A stretch of 64,000 nt of DNA from Clostridiales bacterium (lineage in GTDB: Bacteria; Bacillota; Clostridia; Oscillospirales; Ruminococcaceae). The stretch lies in NCBI GenBank assembly GCA_019423685.1, contig JAHZAY010000012.1, forward strand, positions 11,033-75,032. Direction: 5' to 3'. Of this stretch, positions 16,749 to 25,705 are shown in pieces. Made by a program: the position numbers and the translations under genes. A model generated the notes under the pieces. That model saw only the letters and a program-made list of their open reading frames with translations. It had not been told where the DNA came from and did no database searches. Every line of letters starts with the position of its first letter. Positions within the stretch are counted from its first letter, which is position 1.

Positions 16749-17462
16749 TTATAAAATTGGTTTTTTTGCCATTTTAGCGGCGGTTCTTGGGAAAGCTGGC
16801 GGAGTGTGCGATATTTTTTTGATCCGCACAATGCTTCTACCACTATCGTCCGGCAAAGAAAAATGCAGAATCTCCTCGACTTTTCCCCCCATCGTCGCGA
16901 TGGCGTTCTTTGCCTCCCTGACTTCCTCTTCCACTTCCGGGCCTTTGAGCGCGATAAAGTACCCACCCACCTGGACATAAGGCAGGCAATACTCGGAGAG
17001 TTCCCGCAGATGAGCCACTGCACGGGCGCTGGCAAGGTCGTACTGCTCGCGCAGCTTTTTGTCCTTGCCCCCGTCCTCCGCACGGGCGTGCAGCAAGGTG
17101 CAGTCAAGCCCCAGCTGCTCACTGACCTCTCCCAAAAAGGTCAGCCGTTTTTGAAGGCTGTCCAGCAAGGTGAGCTGAATGTCCTCCCGGGCAACCTTTA
17201 CCGGTATTCCCGGAAATCCCGCACCGGTGCCCACGTCAATCATCTTTGCACCCTGTTGCGGCTCAATAGCCTTAAAAAATAACAGGCTGTCCAGGAAATG
17301 CTTATACACGATCTCCCGCGGTTCGGTGATCGCGGTCAAGTTCATTTTCTGATTCCATTCCACCAGCAGCGCCGCATATTGGTCCAGCTTTTTAGCAGCC
17401 TGCATCGACAGCGAAATGCCAAACTGTGCACAGCCATCCAAAAGCAACTGTAGATCTATCAT
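16749..17462 (-). CDS. rsmG: 16S rRNA m7G527 methyltransferase RsmG
   Basis: This 237-residue methyltransferase modifies G527 of 16S rRNA using S-adenosylmethionine. Typical GidB blocks are VEWNQKMNLTAITEPREIVY, HFLDSLLFF, the SAM motif MIDVGTGAGFPGIPVKV, LLDSLQKRLTFL and ASARAVAHLREL. I start at MIDLQLLLDG (17462), which has AAAGGA upstream. The open frame extends 16 codons more, through the parS site, and has no ribosome site. The parS at 17503-17518 separates it from mnmG. Confidence 0.95.
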   Translation of the reverse strand: MIDLQLLLDGCAQFGISLSMQAAKKLDQYAALLVEWNQKMNLTAITEPREIVYKHFLDSLLFFKAIEPQQGAKMIDVGTGAGFPGIPVKVAREDIQLTLLDSLQKRLTFLGEVSEQLGLDCTLLHARAEDGGKDKKLREQYDLASARAVAHLRELSEYCLPYVQVGGYFIALKGPEVEEEVREAKNAIATMGGKVEEILHFSLPDDSGRSIVRIKKISHTPPAFPRTAAKMAKKPIL

Positions 17463-17502
17463 ATCGGTTCCTTTCCTGCGGCTTCGACCCGCCGCGACAA
17501 AT

Positions 17503-17518
17503 TGTTTCACATGAAACG
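17503..17518. promoter_or_regulatory. parS: parS site 5, between mnmG and rsmG
   Basis: TGTTTCACATGAAACG matches the consensus at 14 of 16 positions and has the same CA centre as site 3. It starts two bases after the mnmG stop codon, 14 kb from the parAB cluster and 10 kb from oriC. Confidence 0.85.
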
Positions 17519-17519
17519 G

Positions 17520-19403
17520 CTATTCTACGCCCTTTTTGCTCTCCAAATAGATGAGCAGGACCGAAATATCGGCCGGGCTGACCCCCGAGATGCGGGAGGC
17601 CTGTCCGATGTTGTGCGGGCGCACACGCTGTAATTTTTCGATCGCTTCCAGCCGCAGCCCGCGGATTTGGGTGTAATCCAGCTCTTCCGGCAGCTTCCGG
17701 TTTTCCAATCGCCGCATCTGCTCGACCTGCATCAGCTGCTTTTGAATGTACCCTTCGTACTTAATCTGGATTTCCACCTGCTCGGTCACCTCATCCGGAA
17801 GCGGCGGACGGTCGGGATCAAACGGCGCTAAATCCTTGTAGCCAATCTGGGGGCGGCGGATGAGGTCTGCCGCATGGACACCTGTCTCAAGCGGCGCAGT
17901 GCCGTGCTCCTCCAGCATCTGGTTGAGCTGTTCGGATGGGCCAAAGGTCATCTTCTCGACGCGCTTGCGCTCTTGCTCGATCTGTTGTTGTTTGTGCAAA
18001 AAACGCTGCCATCTTTCCTCGCCAATCAGCCCCAGTTCATGGCCAATGGGGGTCAGCCGCGCATCCGCATTGTCCTGCCGCAACAAGAGGCGGTACTCCG
18101 AACGGCTGGTCATCATGCGGTAGGGATCTGAACAACCCTTGGTAACCAAATCGTCGATCAAGGTGCCGATATAGCTGGAAGCGCGGTCCAGAATCAACGG
18201 CTCTTTTCCCTGCACCTTTCTTGCAGCGTTGATGCCGGCAATCAGTCCCTGAGCGGCAGCCTCCTCATAGCCGGAGGTGCCGTTAAACTGCCCCGAACCG
18301 TACAGTCCGGGAATCTTGATAAACTCCAGGGAAGCCTTCAAATCGAGCGGATCGACACAATCGTACTCGATGGCATAGGCGTTGCGCATGATCTGTACCC
18401 GCTCAAACCCCTCGATCGAGCGGTAGAGCGCCAGCTGTACATCCTCCGGCAGCGAGGAGGAAAGTCCCTGCAAATACATCTCTTCGGTGTCGATTCCCAT
18501 CGGCTCAACAAAGGATTGATGGCGCGGCTTATCGGGGAAGCGCATGACCTTGTCCTCGATGCTCGGGCAGTAGCGCGGCCCCACCCCTTCGATCATCCCG
18601 CCATAAAGCGGCGAACGGCCAATATTCTGTCGGATAATCTCGTGGGTCTTTGCGTTGGTGTAGGCGATGTGGCAGACAACCTGATTGTGCAGCCCCTCGC
18701 GCGGTGTCTCAAAGGAAAACGGGATGATCGTCTCGTCGCCCTCCTGCACCTCCAGCTTGTCATAGTCGATGCTGTCGCGGCGCACACGTGCCGGTGTTCC
18801 CGTCTTAAAGCGGCGCAGATGAATGCCCAGTCGCTCCAGTGCCTCGCTCAATCCAACCGCAGCATGCAGGCCATCCGGTCCGCTCTCATAGGAGACGTCC
18901 CCGACATAGATCTTCCCGTGCAGAAAGGTGCCCGAACAGATGATCGCTGTCTGTACCTCATATACTGCGCCAAGTTTGGTGACAATTTCCCGGACAGCGC
19001 CGCTTTCGTCCAGACGCAGGTCACACACTTCCGCCTGAATGATGTCCAAACCCTTTTGTTTTTCCAGGCGGCGCTTCATCTCGTGATGGTACGCCTCGCG
19101 GTCCGACTGCACGCGCAGGCTGTGCACTGCTGGACCTTTTCCGCGGTTAAGCATGCGGCTCTGCAAAAAGGTGGCGTCCGCCGCCTTTCCCATCTCACCG
19201 CCCAAGGCGTCGATTTCCCGAACCAGATGGCCCTTCGCCGTGCCTCCGATGGATGGGTTGCAGGGCATATTGCCGATGGCATCGAGCGACATGGTGAAGA
19301 TGGCGGTCTTCGCTCCCAGCCTTGCCGCCGCCAGTGCCGCCTCAATGCCGGCGTGCCCCGCTCCAATGACAGCCACCTGATACTTTCCCATTTTATATTC
19401 CAT
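17520..19403 (-). CDS. mnmG: tRNA uridine-5-carboxymethylaminomethyl synthesis enzyme MnmG (GidA)
   Basis: This 627-residue FAD enzyme acts with MnmE to install (carboxymethyl)aminomethyl groups on wobble uridine 34 of some tRNAs. The Rossmann FAD motif is VIGAGHAGIEAALAAARLG; GidA signatures include GGTAKGHLVREIDALGG, CSGTFLHGKIYVG and QFNGTSGYEEAAAQG. The C-terminal helical domain ends with the RISGVSPADISVLLIYLE block. The ATG at 19403 follows AGGAGT; the upstream frame extension is not supported. Normal length. Confidence 0.97.
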   Translation of the reverse strand: MEYKMGKYQVAVIGAGHAGIEAALAAARLGAKTAIFTMSLDAIGNMPCNPSIGGTAKGHLVREIDALGGEMGKAADATFLQSRMLNRGKGPAVHSLRVQSDREAYHHEMKRRLEKQKGLDIIQAEVCDLRLDESGAVREIVTKLGAVYEVQTAIICSGTFLHGKIYVGDVSYESGPDGLHAAVGLSEALERLGIHLRRFKTGTPARVRRDSIDYDKLEVQEGDETIIPFSFETPREGLHNQVVCHIAYTNAKTHEIIRQNIGRSPLYGGMIEGVGPRYCPSIEDKVMRFPDKPRHQSFVEPMGIDTEEMYLQGLSSSLPEDVQLALYRSIEGFERVQIMRNAYAIEYDCVDPLDLKASLEFIKIPGLYGSGQFNGTSGYEEAAAQGLIAGINAARKVQGKEPLILDRASSYIGTLIDDLVTKGCSDPYRMMTSRSEYRLLLRQDNADARLTPIGHELGLIGEERWQRFLHKQQQIEQERKRVEKMTFGPSEQLNQMLEEHGTAPLETGVHAADLIRRPQIGYKDLAPFDPDRPPLPDEVTEQVEIQIKYEGYIQKQLMQVEQMRRLENRKLPEELDYTQIRGLRLEAIEKLQRVRPHNIGQASRISGVSPADISVLLIYLESKKGVE

Positions 19404-19478
19404 AGCATACTCCTTCTGCTTTTTCCCTGAACCTGCAAGCGGCAAGGATCGCACCGCTCTCTTTTCCCCAACCTGCCG

Positions 19479-20858
19479 CTACTTGCCGACACAAAAGCGG
19501 GCAAATACCTGATCGATCACCGCATCGGAAGCGCGCTCCCCTGTCAGCTCCAAAAGGCTGTCGATCGCCGCATCGATGCAGACGTTGATGGCGTCGAGCG
19601 TCTGCCCTTCCGCAAGTGCCCGCTGGGCCTGGTCCATTGTGCGGCTTGCCTGTGCAACACAGTCACGCTGCCGCTCGTTGGCAATGACCTGAGACGACGA
19701 ATCCAAATGGGAGAGGTTGAGCAGGTCGCGCACCTGTGCTTCCAGCTCGCCGACGCCTTCCCCTGTACCGGCCGAAATCTCCGCAACATGCGAAATCTTT
19801 TGTCGTATCGCCTCTACATCCACTTTGCGCGCAAGGTCGCTCTTGTTGATGACCGCCACCGCCGGACGCCCTTGCAGGGTATCCAACAGCTGCCAGTCCT
19901 CTTCGGACAGCTCCTGCGAGCTGTCAAACACGGCCAGCACCAGGTAGCTGGTGTCCAGGCGCTTGCGGGCCAATTCGACACCCACCTTCTCCACCGGGTC
20001 GTCGGTGTCCCGCAGTCCGGCAGTGTCCGCCAGATTCAGCACAAGATCCCCCAGCCGGATGGTGTCCTCTACAATATCCCGGGTGGTTCCGGGGATTTGA
20101 GTCACAATGCTCTTTTCCTGTCCGGAAAGCAGGTTCATCAAGGTCGATTTGCCGACATTCGGCCGTCCGACAATAACCGTGCTGACCCCTTCCCGCAAAA
20201 TCTTGCCGTTATCATAACCGGAAAGGATGGCATGCAGCCCGGCACAGATCTCGTCTATGCCGGCGCGCAGATTCTCATCGGACACCTCGTCGATGTCCTC
20301 GTCGGGATAATCCACCCACGCTGCAAGCGCCGAGGAGATCGACAGCATCCGGTCGACCACCGCGTGGATTTGCTTGTATACCGCTCCATCCTTTGCCTGT
20401 AAGGCTGCCTGTGCGCTCTGTTGGCCCTGCGAAGCGATCAAATCCATCACCGCTTCGGCCTGGGTAAGGCTCATCTTGCCGTTGACAAATGCTCTGCGGG
20501 TAAATTCTCCGGCCTGCGCTGGTCTGGCTCCTGCGGCAATGCAGGCGCGCAAGGTGCGCTGTACCAGATAGACACCGCCATGGCAGCAGATCTCCGCTAC
20601 ATCTTCGCCGGTGTAGCTTTTGGGGGCACGGTAGACAAAGACTACCGCCTCATCAAAATCCCCCTGCTCATCATGCACCCTTCCGAACAATCCGCTGTAA
20701 CCTCCGGTTTGCTGGACCTTTTTTTCTGAGACCGAGCGAAAAACGCGGTCGGTCACCTCCAGCGCCTTTGGGCCAGAGACGCGCACCATTCCGATACCGC
20801 CCGCAGCGATCGGTGTGGAAATTGCCGCGATGGTGTCTTCTGAAAATATGCTGTTCAC
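19479..20858 (-). CDS. mnmE: tRNA modification GTPase MnmE (TrmE)
   Basis: This 459-residue GTPase has an N-terminal folate-binding TrmE domain (DTIAAISTPIAAGGIGMVRV), a helical domain, and an inserted Ras-like G domain: G1 VGRPNVGKSTLMN, G2 TTRD, G3 DTAGLRDT, G4 NKSD. It ends in the CxGK motif FCVGK, whose Cys is catalytic in the family. I start at GTG 20858 with GGAG upstream. It shares an operon with mnmG, 75 bases apart. Confidence 0.96.
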   Translation of the reverse strand: MNSIFSEDTIAAISTPIAAGGIGMVRVSGPKALEVTDRVFRSVSEKKVQQTGGYSGLFGRVHDEQGDFDEAVVFVYRAPKSYTGEDVAEICCHGGVYLVQRTLRACIAAGARPAQAGEFTRRAFVNGKMSLTQAEAVMDLIASQGQQSAQAALQAKDGAVYKQIHAVVDRMLSISSALAAWVDYPDEDIDEVSDENLRAGIDEICAGLHAILSGYDNGKILREGVSTVIVGRPNVGKSTLMNLLSGQEKSIVTQIPGTTRDIVEDTIRLGDLVLNLADTAGLRDTDDPVEKVGVELARKRLDTSYLVLAVFDSSQELSEEDWQLLDTLQGRPAVAVINKSDLARKVDVEAIRQKISHVAEISAGTGEGVGELEAQVRDLLNLSHLDSSSQVIANERQRDCVAQASRTMDQAQRALAEGQTLDAINVCIDAAIDSLLELTGERASDAVIDQVFARFCVGK

Positions 20859-20921
20859 GATAAGCCTCTCCTTCCGTTCCTGAGCCTTTGGACACAACTG
20901 CATAGTTATTTATATTATAAC

Positions 20922-20947
20922 AAAAAAAGCAGCTTCTGAAAAGCTGC
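20922..20947 (-). terminator. Terminator ahead of mnmE
   Basis: GCAGCTT (20929-20935) pairs with AAGCTGC (20941-20947). Seven T's follow on the minus strand. It is the second of two stems insulating mnmE from the GNAT gene. Confidence 0.82.
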
Positions 20948-20955
20948 CTCATATA

Positions 20956-20988
20956 GAAAAATGGGGACACGCACTCGCGTGTCCCCAT
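20956..20988 (-). terminator. Terminator of the GNAT gene
   Basis: ATGGGGACACGC (20961-20972) pairs perfectly with 20977-20988 around a four-base loop. A T-run follows on the minus strand. Confidence 0.88.
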
Positions 20989-20997
20989 AAAAAAGCG

Positions 20998-21654
20998 TTA
21001 CGCTGCTTTTGGCAGGCGGCGAACTTTGCTTTCCCGGACCATACAGTACTGGACTAGATCGGGATAGTGGTCGATGGTCTCAAAGAGCGAAAAGCCAAAG
21101 TGGCGGTACAAACTTACATTCTTTGGGTTGTGGGTTTCCAGGCTGACCAGCATTTGCCGCTGGTCGGCATAGTCAAATACCGCACCCATCAGCTGTTTGG
21201 CATAGCCCTTTCCCTGGCAGGATGGACGAACTGCCAGATAGATCACATGCAGACGGTTTTCGTCCAGCTCCTGTGTCCAACTGCTGTTCAGATAATCTCT
21301 GCCGCGCAGGAAGTTGAAGAAAGTTTCCAGCGACGGATCGTCGCGGATCAAAAAAGCATTGGTTTTGATGGCGCTGTAAAGCTGCTCGGCAAAATATTTA
21401 AAGGGGTTATACGGTTCCGATTCATCCGATACTACGACAATGCCGTCGATATCCTCGTTGACCGCATAGATTTCACAGTTTTCCAGCATCTCATCCAGAT
21501 CACAGCGGAAAAGTTCCGGCAGCAATCTGGTTCGTTTTTGCTCGTCAGGAATCAGTTCCTGATAGAGCGGATCGCTTGCAAAACACTCGGTTAAAAGTGT
21601 AATCAGCTTGGTTTCGTCTCGTTTTGTCACCCGATACAACCTATCGGTTTCCAT
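20998..21654 (-). CDS. GNAT-family N-acetyltransferase
   Basis: This 218-residue acetyltransferase transfers an acyl group from CoA to an unidentified amine. The acetyl-CoA pyrophosphate loop is seen in AVRPSCQGKGYAKQLM (about 142-157), followed by the SLYRHFGFSLFETID block of the fold. I start at METDRLYRV (21654), behind AAGGTGAG; an open frame runs 76 codons further but looks non-coding. It sits between jag and mnmE, an unusual insertion in the origin cluster, with its own terminator. Nothing in the sequence fixes the substrate. Confidence 0.82.
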   Translation of the reverse strand: METDRLYRVTKRDETKLITLLTECFASDPLYQELIPDEQKRTRLLPELFRCDLDEMLENCEIYAVNEDIDGIVVVSDESEPYNPFKYFAEQLYSAIKTNAFLIRDDPSLETFFNFLRGRDYLNSSWTQELDENRLHVIYLAVRPSCQGKGYAKQLMGAVFDYADQRQMLVSLETHNPKNVSLYRHFGFSLFETIDHYPDLVQYCMVRESKVRRLPKAA

Positions 21655-21965
21655 GATTTCACTCACCTTAAAATTAGTAGAACCAAAGCTGCAGCTTGAT
21701 ATGATTTTGTTTTCCCCGGGCACCCTCATTATAGCCTGCGGCGGGGTTTTCCGGCAACAACCTTCTCCCTGCAAATTTTGAAATATTCCCTTACCATCCA
21801 GTGTCTCCCCTTGTCCATCCCCACTCAATCTTACAATTTCTCTTTTTTTCTCACTCTTACGCCCCTCATTCCATCTATTCATGTAAAATTCACAATTCCT
21901 TTTCTCTCTTTCCTGTTTCCCCTATTTTCCCTTATTTTTTTACAGTTATTTTTCCAGTCGTCTGG
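21655..21965. other. Gene-poor, pyrimidine-rich spacer
   Basis: Between the GNAT gene and jag, 21770-21960 on the plus strand is almost all C and T with long runs. No RNA or protein gene is recognised here. Confidence 0.5.
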
Positions 21966-22000
21966 TGCAAAAAAGCGCCGGGAGCATAAGCTCCCGGCGC
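21966..22000 (-). terminator. Terminator of the rpmH-to-jag operon
   Basis: GCGCCGGGAG (21975-21984) pairs perfectly with 21991-22000. Six T's follow on the minus strand. Confidence 0.92.
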
Positions 22001-22018
22001 TTAAAATAAAGGCTCCTT

Positions 22019-22969
22019 TTATTCCAGGTCAATCTTTGCATACAAAGGCTTGTCCTGTGCTTCGCTCGGCGCTGCGCTGCGCGGCACCTCGCTGCGGACA
22101 TTCTCGTTGGAAGCAACCCGCTCTTCCTGACGGCGCTCACCTTTGTATCCGCCCTGGCGTGGCGGACGGCGGCGTCCTCCCTCGCCCTCTTCGCGGTTCT
22201 GATTCTGACGGAAAACATATGGCTTCTTCTCTGCGCCTTCTCTGTTTTCCTGTCCTTTATTGTCTCCCTGCGGACGGCGCGGACCGGAACGGCGGCCACC
22301 TTTATTGTATGGCTTCTTCTTGCCCTTATATCCACCGCTCTTCTTCACTGGATTGGTCGAGCTGATGACAACCCGGCGATTTGGCTCCTCGCCGATCGAC
22401 GAGGAGGTCGCTCCCTCAATGGTGGAGACGGTGGCATGGATGATGCGTCTCTCGTATGGGTTCATCGGCTCCAGCGTTACACTGCGTCCAGTGCGCACGA
22501 CGTTGCGCGCCAGGCGCTTAGCCAGAGACTCCAGGGTCTTTTCCCTCTTCTCGCGGAAGTTGCCGCTGTCGATGGTGATGCGCATATAGTCCCCATCCAG
22601 GCGGTTGATTGCAAGGCTGGTCAGATACTGGATTGCATCAATGGTCTCGCCGCGGCGTCCAATGACAAATCCCAGATCATCGCCCTGTAAAGTGACGTGC
22701 AGATTTTCCCCTTCCTGAGAGGACTCTGCGGTAAAGGACTGCGCACCCATCGCGCGCAGAATGGAGGAGATGTACTCCACTGCCATTTCGGCCTTGTCCT
22801 CCTTGACAAAGACACGCACCTTTGCCGGGTAGGTCTTTAAGCCAAACAATCCCTTTTTGGGCAGATCAATGATCTCAAACTCCGCCTTTTCTCTGTCTAC
22901 GTTCAGCTGATGGCAGCCCTCTTCGATGGCCAGATCAACTGTTTTTCCCGTTGCAATAATCTCTTTCAA
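22019..22969 (-). CDS. jag: RNA-binding protein Jag (KhpB)
   Basis: This 316-residue cytoplasmic RNA-binding protein is linked in Firmicutes to cell elongation and to YidC, its usual neighbour. The N-terminal Jag domain (about 3-52: ATGKTVDLAIEEGCHQL, then KKGLFGL) is followed by a KH domain (LGFVIGRRGETIDAIQYL) and an R3H domain (NPYERRIIHATVST, then SIGEEPNRRVVIS). Unusually, a tail of roughly 100 residues rich in Gly, Arg, Lys and Gln follows (from about 210), resembling a disordered RNA-binding tail. It lies 40 bases after yidC. Confidence 0.94.
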   Translation of the reverse strand: MKEIIATGKTVDLAIEEGCHQLNVDREKAEFEIIDLPKKGLFGLKTYPAKVRVFVKEDKAEMAVEYISSILRAMGAQSFTAESSQEGENLHVTLQGDDLGFVIGRRGETIDAIQYLTSLAINRLDGDYMRITIDSGNFREKREKTLESLAKRLARNVVRTGRSVTLEPMNPYERRIIHATVSTIEGATSSSIGEEPNRRVVISSTNPVKKSGGYKGKKKPYNKGGRRSGPRRPQGDNKGQENREGAEKKPYVFRQNQNREEGEGGRRRPPRQGGYKGERRQEERVASNENVRSEVPRSAAPSEAQDKPLYAKIDLE

Positions 22970-23009
22970 GCTGATACCTCCTCTGATAATCAGTGAAAAG
23001 TTGCTCCCG

Positions 23010-24050
23010 TTATTCCAAATCGTCGTCCGTTACTTCGGTATAGACGTCGCCGTACTTCTCTGCGTCCCGCTTTCTGGCGTCCGCCAACTTCTGACGATTG
23101 ATCTCTTTCTGTTTCTTTGCGCGCTCTTTGGCTTCTGCATCGCCGGAACGTGCCTTTTTCTTTGCCTCAATGCGCTCCAATCTTTCCTGTTCGCGGCGCT
23201 CTTCCGCTTCCTGTTTGGCGCGCTCGGCCATCTCTTTTGGATTATAGAACTTGTTGAGCACAAAGGTCTGGATCATCATAAAGATGTTGGAGAAAATCCA
23301 GTACATACCGACACCGGCTGGAACCTGGAAAGCGATGTACAGCGACATCAGCGGAGAGATAAACATCATGACCTTCATGCTGCTGGCGCCCGGGCCCTCC
23401 ATTGCAGCAGGGTTATTGCGGATGGTGAGCCAAGAAGGAACAAATGCTGTAATACCAGACAAAATCGGGATCAATACCAGTGGAGTCAAAGACAGCGACG
23501 GTGTCTCGCCCAGATTGATGCCAAAGAAGTTCAGGTCAAAGGACTGAACTGCGCTGACAAAATCGTTGCCGAGCGCTGCATATGCTTCTGGATTTGCCTG
23601 GACAGAAGAGATGATGGCCGTCTGTGGGGAGTACCGGCTAAAAGCAACGCCCAAGCCCTTCATGATCTCGGTTGCCTGTGTGATGACATCCGAGCTGATG
23701 CCCAGGATGTGCTGCATCGGATTATAGATAACGTCGATCAGGCCGAACAGTACAAGCAGGGTGATGAGCATCGGCAGACATCCGCCGGCCGGGTTGTACT
23801 TCTCCCTCTGATAGAGCTTTTGCAGCTCCTCGTTCATCTTTGTCTGGTTTTTCGCATACATCTTCTGAATTTCCTGCATCTGTGGTTGGATGGCAGCCAT
23901 CTTTGCAGAAGACTTCTGCTGCTTGACGGACAGCGGCACCAAAACCAGTCTGACAAGCAGGGTAAACAGGATCAGTGCCCAACCGTAGCTGTGCAGGATG
24001 TTGTACAGCAGGCGCATGATCAATCCTAACGGATAACCAAGAATATTCAT
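23010..24050 (-). CDS. yidC: Membrane protein insertase YidC
   Basis: This 346-residue insertase (Oxa1/YidC family) helps proteins enter and fold in the membrane. The N-terminus has no lipobox; a first helix around 20-40 is followed by the conserved hydrophilic loop QKSSAKMAAIQPQMQEIQKM, then GCLPMLITLLVLFGLIDVIY and two or three later helices (PLMSLYIAFQVPAGVGMYW). The charged C-terminal tail (about 275-346) is long and rich in Glu, Arg and Lys. I start at ATG 24050, behind GGAGG. It lies between yidD and jag, as usual. Confidence 0.95.
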   Translation of the reverse strand: MNILGYPLGLIMRLLYNILHSYGWALILFTLLVRLVLVPLSVKQQKSSAKMAAIQPQMQEIQKMYAKNQTKMNEELQKLYQREKYNPAGGCLPMLITLLVLFGLIDVIYNPMQHILGISSDVITQATEIMKGLGVAFSRYSPQTAIISSVQANPEAYAALGNDFVSAVQSFDLNFFGINLGETPSLSLTPLVLIPILSGITAFVPSWLTIRNNPAAMEGPGASSMKVMMFISPLMSLYIAFQVPAGVGMYWIFSNIFMMIQTFVLNKFYNPKEMAERAKQEAEERREQERLERIEAKKKARSGDAEAKERAKKQKEINRQKLADARKRDAEKYGDVYTEVTDDDLE

Positions 24051-24140
24051 CGAAAACCTCCATTCTGCACCCGTGCGCACAAACGGCAACAGGTGCTTTT
24101 GCCCGGCGGGGCATTTCTGGTGTAGGCATCTGCCCGCCTT

Positions 24141-24398
24141 TTACAGGCTGTGGTATTTTCTGCCCCTTTCCTTTTTACCGGGCAGTTTTTCGGGGACCGG
24201 GTCATAGCCCCCAGGATGAAAAGGATGGCACTTTAAGATGCGCCGCAGCGCAAGATATCCTCCCTTAATTGCACCAAACCGTTCAATTGCCGTAAAGGCA
24301 TAGGACGAACAGGTTGGGTAAAACCGACAGCAGGGCATAAACAGCGGAGAGATACACTTCTGATAAAACCGAATGAGCAAAAGCATCAGGTACTTCAT
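24141..24398 (-). CDS. yidD: Membrane protein insertion efficiency factor YidD
   Basis: This 85-residue YidD-family protein is thought to sit at the inner face of the membrane and help YidC. The whole family motif is visible: IRFYQKCISPLF, CRFYPTCSSYAFTAIERFG, GGYLALRRILKCHPFHPGG. It lies between rnpA and yidC, its standard place. Confidence 0.95.
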   Translation of the reverse strand: MKYLMLLLIRFYQKCISPLFMPCCRFYPTCSSYAFTAIERFGAIKGGYLALRRILKCHPFHPGGYDPVPEKLPGKKERGRKYHSL

Positions 24399-24469
24399 CT
24401 TTTTTCCCCTTTCTCTCCCTTTCCTTTGGTTCTCTTCTTAATAATAATATGGAAGAAAACCTCCTGCCT

Positions 24470-24862
24470 TTATCCTTGCGGTGTGGATGGCTCCTTTTTC
24501 TTCTTCACCGTGGACCCTTTTTTGGCCTTGTCCGGTTTGGTAAGGCTCATAATCTGTTTTTTCATCACCGGCACAAGCTCGCTGGACTTTGCCTGCGCAG
24601 TTTTTGCCCTTGCAACAAAGACAAAATCCCACCCCTGCCCAATCTGTGGCTGCACCTCAGAAAAGGCCGCGCGGATGATGCGCTTGCAGCGATTGCGGCA
24701 GACGGCCTTGCCGATCTTTTTGGTGGCGGTGATGCCAATCCGGTTGCGGCCAAGGCGGTTTTTGCAGGCATAGGTGACAATGAGCGGATGGACTGCACTG
24801 CTTCCTTTAAAATAAAGGCGCCTGAATTCCTTATTCAGCTTTAAGGTCGTCTTCTTGTTCAA
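24470..24862 (-). CDS. rnpA: Ribonuclease P protein component
   Basis: This 130-residue protein subunit of RNase P assists the RNA subunit in trimming tRNA 5' ends. It has the typical N-terminus (KLNKEFRRLYFKG), the central ITATKKIGKAVCRNRCKRII basic motif, and the DFVFVARAKTA strand; a Lys-rich tail extends it slightly. I start at TTG 24862, preceded by GGAGG, since the family normally begins about here. The open frame runs 28 codons further upstream through a hairpin. Confidence 0.93.
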   Translation of the reverse strand: MNKKTTLKLNKEFRRLYFKGSSAVHPLIVTYACKNRLGRNRIGITATKKIGKAVCRNRCKRIIRAAFSEVQPQIGQGWDFVFVARAKTAQAKSSELVPVMKKQIMSLTKPDKAKKGSTVKKKKEPSTPQG

Positions 24863-24887
24863 GGCTTGTCCTCCATCCCGCGATAAT

Positions 24888-24922
24888 AGGTAAAAAGAAA
24901 GACCACTTATCGGGATAAGTGG
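24888..24922 (-). terminator. Attenuator-like hairpin between rpmH and rnpA
   Basis: CCACTTATC (24903-24911) pairs with GATAAGTGG (24914-24922). On the minus strand TCTTTCTTTTT follows. It probably lets rpmH be transcribed more than rnpA. Confidence 0.65.
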
Positions 24923-25045
24923 CCTGCTTATTCTGGAATGAAACATGGAAGGCAGAATAAACAGAGCCTATTCCCTGTTTCCTCCCGGCATTCCCGCACA
25001 GAATGCGCTGGATATTGAACGGCCAACAAAGCAGCCGAACAGGAA

Positions 25046-25180
25046 CTAGTAGGTCAGCTGCTTTCTGCCTTTTGCTCTTCTGCGGGCAAGAACTTTACGG
25101 CCGTTTCTGGTAGACATTCTCTTTCTGAAGCCGTGCTCTTTCTTTCTCTGAAGCTTCTTTGGCTGATAGGTTCTGAACAT
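25046..25180 (-). CDS. rpmH: Ribosomal protein bL34
   Basis: This 44-residue protein, too short for simple ORF length filters, is encoded from ATG 25180 and reads MFRTYQPKKLQRKKEHGFRK and onward to a TAG at 25046. It has the invariant HGFRKRMSTRNGRKVLARRR core (split here across overlapping windows of the family motif). GGGAGT lies seven bases before the ATG, and a strong promoter 41 bases upstream. It opens the leftward rpmH-rnpA-yidD-yidC-jag operon. Confidence 0.97.
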   Translation of the reverse strand: MFRTYQPKKLQRKKEHGFRKRMSTRNGRKVLARRRAKGRKQLTY

Positions 25181-25220
25181 TCTCTTTCACTCCCTTCAAG
25201 ACGAAACCTTACAGAATAGA

Positions 25221-25249
25221 ATTATAGACAAAATCTTTGAAAAAGTCAA
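25221..25249 (-). promoter_or_regulatory. rpmH operon promoter
   Basis: TTGACT (25244-25249) and TATAAT (25221-25226) on the minus strand, exactly 17 bases apart, in the rpmH-dnaA spacer. Confidence 0.88.
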
Positions 25250-25376
25250 GAGATAAGCGGCTCTTTTCTGATTCCAGCCGTTCTAATCTGCACCAGTAAA
25301 GCCCCTTACAAGATCAGCCGCGACAGCCTTTACAAAAAACAACAAAAAATTCAGCCGGAAACTGTGTAGGTTTCTT

Positions 25377-25510
25377 TGTGAAAAGCGGTGGAAAGCTCTT
25401 GAAAAGTTGACAAGGTGTATGGTAAAATAAGTGGTGTAAAAACCGTTGAAAAATTATTTTTCACCCGCTTTTCATTTATTTTCCCGGTACTTCTCAACCT
25501 GTTTTGCACA
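25377..25510. other. oriC: oriC, left part: DnaA-box-like cluster upstream of dnaA
   Basis: Compared with TTWTNCACA, TTTTGCACA (25502-25510, plus) is a full match. TGTGAAAAG (25377-25385, minus), GGTGTAAAA (25433-25441, minus) and TTTTTCACC (25457-25465, plus) each miss by one. The 525-base rpmH-dnaA spacer is AT-rich with no gene. A weak dnaA promoter (TTGTAA 25537, TAAAAA 25559) may lie downstream of the cluster. Confidence 0.65.
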
Positions 25511-25705
25511 GTTTTAAAAAGAAGTGGATTAGCTGTTTGTAAGCAGTGTAAACCGGCATAAAAACCGTGAAACAAAAATGCATAAGTATTCATTCCCTGC
25601 TTTTTTACCTTTATAAGCGGGGATTTTGCTGTCTCTTTGTGCTTTTGGGAGTTTGGCACAAAACCGCCATGCATTTGTGTGTCGAAATAAAGAAGGGAAC
25701 GAGCT

